Shown here one piece after another: positions 58,315-64,000 of a DNA stretch of 64,000 nucleotides (its first letter is position 1; each line of letters opens with the position of its first letter). A program made the position numbers and the translations under genes. The notes under the pieces were generated by a model. It ran no database searches, was not told the DNA's origin, and worked only from the letters and a program-made list of their open reading frames with translations. This stretch comes from Xestospongia muta (Eukaryota > Porifera > Demospongiae > Haplosclerida > Petrosiidae), in contig OY848924.1 in the NCBI GenBank assembly GCA_963693285.1, forward strand, positions 1,974,144 to 2,038,143, read 5' to 3'.

Positions 58315-58745
58315 ATGGAATTTATTACTACTCAGAAAGGTGGAAAAGCTGTTCTTCTTGATGGTTGTTGATACACTTTCAATTGTTTGATGGATGATGA
58401 AAGGACATACTGGAGGTGTTCAAACAGACAATATTCAGCATGGCTCATTCTGCAGAACAGTGCACTAATTAAATAAACAGGAGATCATAGCCATCCAGTT
58501 GACAGATGTGATGGAATTTTTGAGAAACTAAAAACCAGCACGAGGAAGAGAGCTGTAGAAGAAGTCATGCCAATTTCTTCAATTTATAATGACACACTTG
58601 TTGATATTGCTACAAATTATGAAGATGTTGATGTTGCCCAGAAGATGCCTACATTTGCAGTCGTGAAGTCATCATTCTATCAAAGTCGCCAAAAGAGACT
58701 CCACCCATTCTTCGATCATGAGAAGATGTAAGCTTGCAAGGAGAA
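58315..58745 (+). pseudogene. FLYWCH transposase fragment, unit B
   Basis: Starts MEFITTQKGGKAVLLDGC then TGA, the same stop as copy A at 23344. It has additional changes: RQCSARL has become RQYSAWL, which loses a FLYWCH cysteine, and there is a TAA after QNSALIK. It ends at ACKENGI (about 58,745), fused directly to the retrotransposon, so the MULE catalytic part present in copy A is deleted. Confidence 0.85.
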
Positions 58746-61700
58746 TGGGATTCTTCCATTATTTCTACCCAATACCCCAAATCTCCAGCCGCCATTTTTC
58801 GGCACACCCATTACACTTCACCACTCCGATATTTCCTCGTCCTTTTCCTCTGTTGCTTCTGCATCTCCTCTACCTTTTCATTCTAATCATTCTCCTCCTA
58901 CTACTTTATCCTCTTCCACTGCCAGCACTCCATCACTCTCACTAAATCATTCAACTGCTTCTTTTGCTATTATCACTGCTGCTCCTACTATTATCATTGC
59001 TGTCCCTTCTATAACCACTCCCTCTTCCTCTGCAACCTCTCTGCCTAAATCCTCACAGAATCCTTTTTTAGCCAAAAGTCATCATCGTCCTTCATGAAAA
59101 CCTCCACTCCTTCCTCTTCCTCCACACTTTTTATGTCAAAAACAAACTCCCACCTTTCATTTCATCCACTCAATCATGTCTTCAATCCATTGTACCACTT
59201 CCTCCCCCTTTGTCAAGTCTTCAGCTCAGCTTACCAACATCTCATCCTTCCTCAAATCTCATACCCAATTTACGTCTACCTCCTCTTGCCTCATCATTTC
59301 ATCACAATGCTCCATTACCCCCTTCTTCAAATCACCAACCCAACCTACTCTTACATCATCCTCATCCAAGTCTTCAACCCAACCTACCTTCTCTTCCACT
59401 TCCTCCTACTCTTCAATCCAGTCTACCACTTCTTTTGCCTCCACCTTTCCCTTTACCTCCTCCTTTTTCTCAACCCCTCCCCCTACTACCTCCTCAACAT
59501 TCAACTCTTTATCCCAATGTCCCAACATCTCTCTACTCACAAGATTGTCACCCTCCATCTCTCTCTCTTCTTTCTCCCGATCATCAGCTTCTTCCTGTTC
59601 TATCAAACCTTCTATCAACTTTGCTTGTCCCATTCCTCTGTCTTCCTGCTTCCAACTCACATTGTCAAACTCAATAAAGATCTTCTATTTTAATGCTAGC
59701 AGCATTCTTCCTAAACTAAATGAACTATCTGCTCTCTGCTCTGTCCTCAATCCTGATCTGTATTGTTGAATTATGGCTATCTGCTGACATTCCCAATCCT
59801 GATATTGCTCTGGTTAATTACATCTTATTCGTTGTGATCGTTAACCACCATGGTGATGGTATTGCTGTCTTTGTAAAATCTCACTTTATTGTTTCTGAAG
59901 TTTATGTTTCTCCTAAAATTGAATTTCTTCTCCTAACTATTAAGGTTAATCATTGCTCTTTTTCAATTGACACTTACTACCGATCTCCATCCTTGTCTGA
60001 CGATCTGGATCTCTTATTTGATGACCTCACATCCCTTAATCCCTCTTTTTTCTAATCTTATCCTTTTAGGTGATTTTAACATTAATTTTTACTTTACTTC
60101 TTCCTCCAGGACCAAACTGGATGTCATCATATCTGATACTTTTAACCTTAAGGAAATCGTCAATGCTCCCACTCTTCTCACACTGATACATCTTCCACTA
60201 TTGATCTTGTTTTCTTCCATCTAACATTGACACTCCTCCTTGTAGTATTCTTCCTCCTGTCTTTTATTCAGACCATTTCTCTATTCTTTTTTCCCTTCCC
60301 ACCGATTCTGTTAACAGTCCCTACCCCTTCCCTCCTCGTAAGGTCTGGCTATACCATCTCGCTGACTTTGAGCATGCTAATGCCCCTCCTCAGTCCATTG
60401 ACTGGAAAGAATTACTCCCCTTGTCAGATCCTAACTTTTCCTGGACCATATTTAAAGAACTTTTCCTCTGCATTATGACCACCACTGTTTCTAGCAAACT
60501 TGTGTCCCCCCTACCAACTATTATTATCCTTGGATCAAACGATCATTCTTTAACCATGTCAAAAAAAGAAAGTGAATCTTCTCTTTTGCGAAAGATCTGG
60601 TTCTCCTTCTCTTTGGGCCAAATGCAGTTCTTATTGTAACAATACTCTAGCTTACCTCAGACACCAAAAATCCAAATTCTTTCATAATTTACTCATTTCT
60701 CCCTTACTACGATCTTTTCAGTCTGCTGTTAAATCCATTCACTCTAAATGTGTCTCCATTCCCTTCCTTATCTATAATGGATCTCCTGTAACTTCATCCT
60801 CTTCTAAAGAAGATGTTCTAAATCAATACTTCTCTTGTTTCAACACATCAACTGCCCCTTTACCTCCTCTTGCTCATAATCCCTTTACTTCACTACATCA
60901 CAACTCTCCAGATTTTCTCTGTGACCCAGATGAAATCTGCAGTCTCATTTCTTGTATTCCTGTTGACATTGCTTCTGGTCCTGACAGTATCTCTTCTATT
61001 ATACTCCACAAGACAGCTCCTAATATTTCACCTCCTCTTTCCCTTATTTTCAATTCCTCCCTCTCAACTGGTATATTTCCTTCAGACTGGAAAAACTCCA
61101 ATATTGTACCTATCCCCAAATGAAAACCTCTTCTTCATCTCCTTCAGACTATTGCCCAATCTCTCTACTTTCACTCCCAAGTAAGATCTTAGAACGTCAC
61201 ATCTTTAACTATCTATACAAATTTTGTTCTGCTCACAATATCCTTTCAAATTGTCAGTTTGGTTTCTGACCAGGATTTTCAACTGAAACTGCTATATTAT
61301 CTATTGTCAAATCTTGGTTATCTTCACTGGATCACAAAAATGTAGTCTGTGCAGTTTTCTTCAATCTCACTAAAGCATTTGACTCAGTCCCTCACAAGCC
61401 CCTACTTGACTCCTTATCTTCGCTCGACCTTCTTTATCTTTTATCGTGGCTCCATAGCTATCTGCAAGGCCATACTCAACAAGTAATCATAAATGGTTCT
61501 CTATCTTCTAAATCTCAAGTCACACTGGTGTGTCCCAAGGTTCCATTCTCGGGCCTCTCTCATTCATTACCTATATAAATGACATTGTTAAACTGTCCCT
61601 CCTCTCTTCAGCCACCCTCACTCTTTATGCTGATGACATCCTTCTTTCGCAAGAAATTTCTTCTACAGCCTCAATGTCCACTGTTCAATCCAACATCAAT

Positions 61701-62485
61701 CTTATTTTATTGTGGATTACCTCTCATCATCTTACCATCAACTCAAAAAAAAAACCAAATACATGATTGTCTCTCGTAAGCCTCCCTCCTTTCTAACCTC
61801 CCTCTCTCCTCTTTTCTTAGACAGTTCTCAACTTGAACAAGTCAATTCCTTTAAATACATTGGTATTATTATCACTTCTAATTTATCATGGTCTCTTCAC
61901 ATCCAATATGTCCGCACTAAAGCTCGTCAAACTATCAGAATCATCTACCATAACTTCTATAAGCATGCTTCTCATACTCTTCTCTCACTTTGTATCGCTC
62001 TCTTGTCATTCACTATTTCTCCTACTGCTCCTCTGTTTGGGACCCACCCGTATCTTCCACTAATGCTGAAATTCTTGAGAAAACCCAACACTGCTCTAAA
62101 AATGTGCTCTCATAACCGGACAATGATTACTCATCTCTTCTCTCAACTTTTAACCTTCTGACCCTCTCAACTCGTTGCTCTATTTTCAAATTATTTCTTC
62201 TCTATAAAATCACTAACAATCTCATCTAATTTCCCTCCCCTATTTTCATTCACAAGCCTCTGCCAAGTTATGCTTCTCGTCACTTTGATCCTCTCACTTT
62301 TACTATCCCTTTTTTCACTCATCTGCCTCACAAAAGTCATTTGTCCCTTCTGTTCTCTCTCTGTGAAACTCACTTCCTTATCATGTAAAATGTAGCTCAT
62401 CTTTAATCACTTTTAAATCTAAAATAAATATGCTTCTTTACAAACCATCAACTCACCATCAGTTATCACACTAAAACTTATCATA
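58746..62485 (+). mobile_element. APE-type non-LTR retrotransposon, frameshifted (copy B)
   Basis: Counterpart of copy A from about 24,228 onward. The Ser/Thr/Pro-rich N-terminal region runs in one frame into the endonuclease start (NASSILPKLNELSALCSVLN, about 59,690-59,750). DGIAVFVKS, TYYRSPS and GDFNINF follow, then the RT with DWKNSNIVPIPK (about 61,090), QGSILGPLSFITYINDI (about 61,535) and an intact LYADDILLS (YADD at 61625-61636). Frameshifts and in-frame stops remain, so it is not autonomous. Confidence 0.88.
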
Positions 62486-62530
62486 TACAATCAGCGTCTG
62501 CTGCTCATAGTACATTTAGTATTTGAATAT

Positions 62531-64000
62531 ATGGATCAAGACTTAGATAGCTGTATTAGACACTCATTACTTAGAGGACAGATGAACAAACAATTAAAGT
62601 AAGTAATGACAGGGGCAAAGGGAAAGAGGGTGAAAGAAATGTGTCTGTATCTCTTAATATGATATTGCTAGTCTGATATCTATATTAGACTTGACCACTA
62701 ATGATTTTATGTTAATTGTTATTTGTATTTTGTGTTATTTTTCTAACAGATATCTCAGCAATATGGCATCATATGATTCCACATCTACAAATTCCTCTTC
62801 ATATTTCAATGTTCCTAATATTCAAAGTCGTCTTGTCCCATTTAAACAATTAAGGGAGAGAACACACAGAAAATCAGAAGAAACTCCTCCTCCCTCAACA
62901 TTGCAGCAACAGGAGACAACACAGCTTATTTCAGTACCCAGACGTAAATGTCCAGGATCCTATAACTACATCTCAAGATCTCCAGTACCAGGACGAACAG
63001 AACCTGAGAACCATACACAGCAAAGGTCACGTCCATCTAGTTTCCATAGAGAAGATTCATTAAAGTTAATTGAACTTCGATATTAAGATATTCGATATTA
63101 AGAGCCATCAGAATCACAGCCAACTATTGAACAAAAACCAGTTCCAAAACTACATACTAAGGTACCAGGTAGAGGTTCTATATCAATAACATAGGTATCT
63201 GAAATGGGTCCATATGAGTCTGATCCTCCCAGTCTCATACCTATACTAGATTTGGCAACTGATGATTTTATGTCAATATGACATCATTATGTAGGAGATA
63301 ATGAAGAAGATACTAAAGAGAAAACAGTATGTTATGTAATGTAAAGTGTATCCATTCATTATTCCATCAATTTAATCATCTATTAATTTATGTATCTTTT
63401 GACATAGTTGGATATAAATGAAATATCTACTTGTGGTCTACTGGGAGAACGAGAATCAACTCCAGAGACACCCAACTTTGAAATACCTGGTTTATCATTT
63501 AATGAAGTGAGGATTTTCATAAAGTAATCTCATTATTATTGTGTTCACTATCTGTATAGACTCAAGATGAATTACATCATATTACATCATCAACAGAAAA
63601 GAGAATACCTCCTGATAAACCTCCAAGGTAAAGAAAAATCTGACTACAATTAATGCAATAATTAATTACATTTTGTTCATTTTTCTAAGATAGAAAGAAA
63701 AGTGCTCCTGTAACTGAGTCTCCTCCCATTTTCCATCATTATGAACGACGTCAAACTTCGCCAGAATTACCTAGATCTGTATCCTCTGTATCTTTCCAGT
63801 CATCATCTTCAGAGAGAAGAAAAATCTAAAGGATTACTTGGTACAATCAGATGTGTAAGTTTACATTTATAATAACTTTACTTGTACCACTTTGTAAAGT
63901 ATGTAAGAGAACACAATAAGTTAATCTCTGTATATCTCTGTATATTCTTTGTATATCTCTGTATATCTCTGTTCGAATTTAATTATCAAATGACATGTCT
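62531..64000 (+). pseudogene. iPLA2-like gene, 5' part, unit B (cut by window edge)
   Basis: Same exons as unit A: ATG at 62531, second exon from 62750 with TAA at 63084 and again 15 bp later, then later pieces ending in the exon reading VTESPPIFHHYERRQTSPEL. Here the exon equivalent to 29023 is open (TQDELHHI), while unit A has a stop in it. The following exon has a run of A that creates ERRKI followed by TAA. At about 63,972 the sequence jumps to that found at about 29,815 in unit A, deleting about 380 bp that include the 99-nt exon 29544-29642. Confidence 0.7.

Noticed and set aside
1..64000. tRNA or rRNA genes
   Set aside because: No GGTTCRA-type B box in a cloverleaf context and no rRNA-like segment was found by eye.

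Overview
Eukaryotic, strongly A+T-rich genomic DNA from an animal, most likely a demosponge of the Amphimedon type. The reasons are many very short coding exons with clean GTAAGT and AG borders, one-ankyrin-repeat-per-exon genes, an ankyrin-Roc-COR-death protein of the kind expanded in sponges, and metazoan GGPS1, PPCS and PLA2G6 homologues. The species is an inference and cannot be proven here.

Layout: the window is the product of a large direct duplication. Unit A (about 1-31,300) holds the 5' half of an ankyrin gene (minus, 545-5191), a non-coding block with a fold-back hairpin (6.8-8.4 kb), a broken geranylgeranyl-diphosphate-synthase gene (10.26-13.45 kb), coiled-coil and PPCS gene remnants (15.7-19.7 kb), a 132-bp tandem array (20.3-23.2 kb), a FLYWCH/MULE transposon remnant (23.3-24.0 kb), a non-LTR retrotransposon (24.1-27.95 kb) and a decayed iPLA2-like gene (28.0-31.3 kb). 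Unit B (about 31,700-64,000) repeats this order. It holds a complete ankyrin-Roc-COR-death-CARD-like gene (minus, 31,728-44,982), the same non-coding blocks, two surviving GGPS exons, a second MULE element, a shorter array, the FLYWCH remnant, the retrotransposon and the start of the iPLA2 gene. The units differ by clean insertions and deletions. MITEs sit in one copy with an empty TA site in the other, about 4 kb (47.2-51.2 kb) occurs only in B, and about 11 kb (GGPS exons 3-8 to the early part of the array) is missing from B, where a MULE element fills the junction.

Function: the one gene that looks intact from end to end is the ROCO gene of unit B. It should encode a multidomain GTPase of about 1361 residues with protein-interaction (ankyrin) and death-fold signalling domains, built like DAPK1 without its kinase. 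It is tail-to-tail with the iPLA2-like gene. Most other genes here are damaged: GGPS loses its C-terminal third, PPCS carries a nonsense codon at a splice donor, and iPLA2 lacks its nucleophile half. The region therefore reads as a duplicated, transposon-rich graveyard around a living death-domain GTPase family. The most unusual signal is the 132-bp array, whose units carry splice-site-like borders around a Cys-rich mini-exon and which shows a three-unit higher-order order in unit A.
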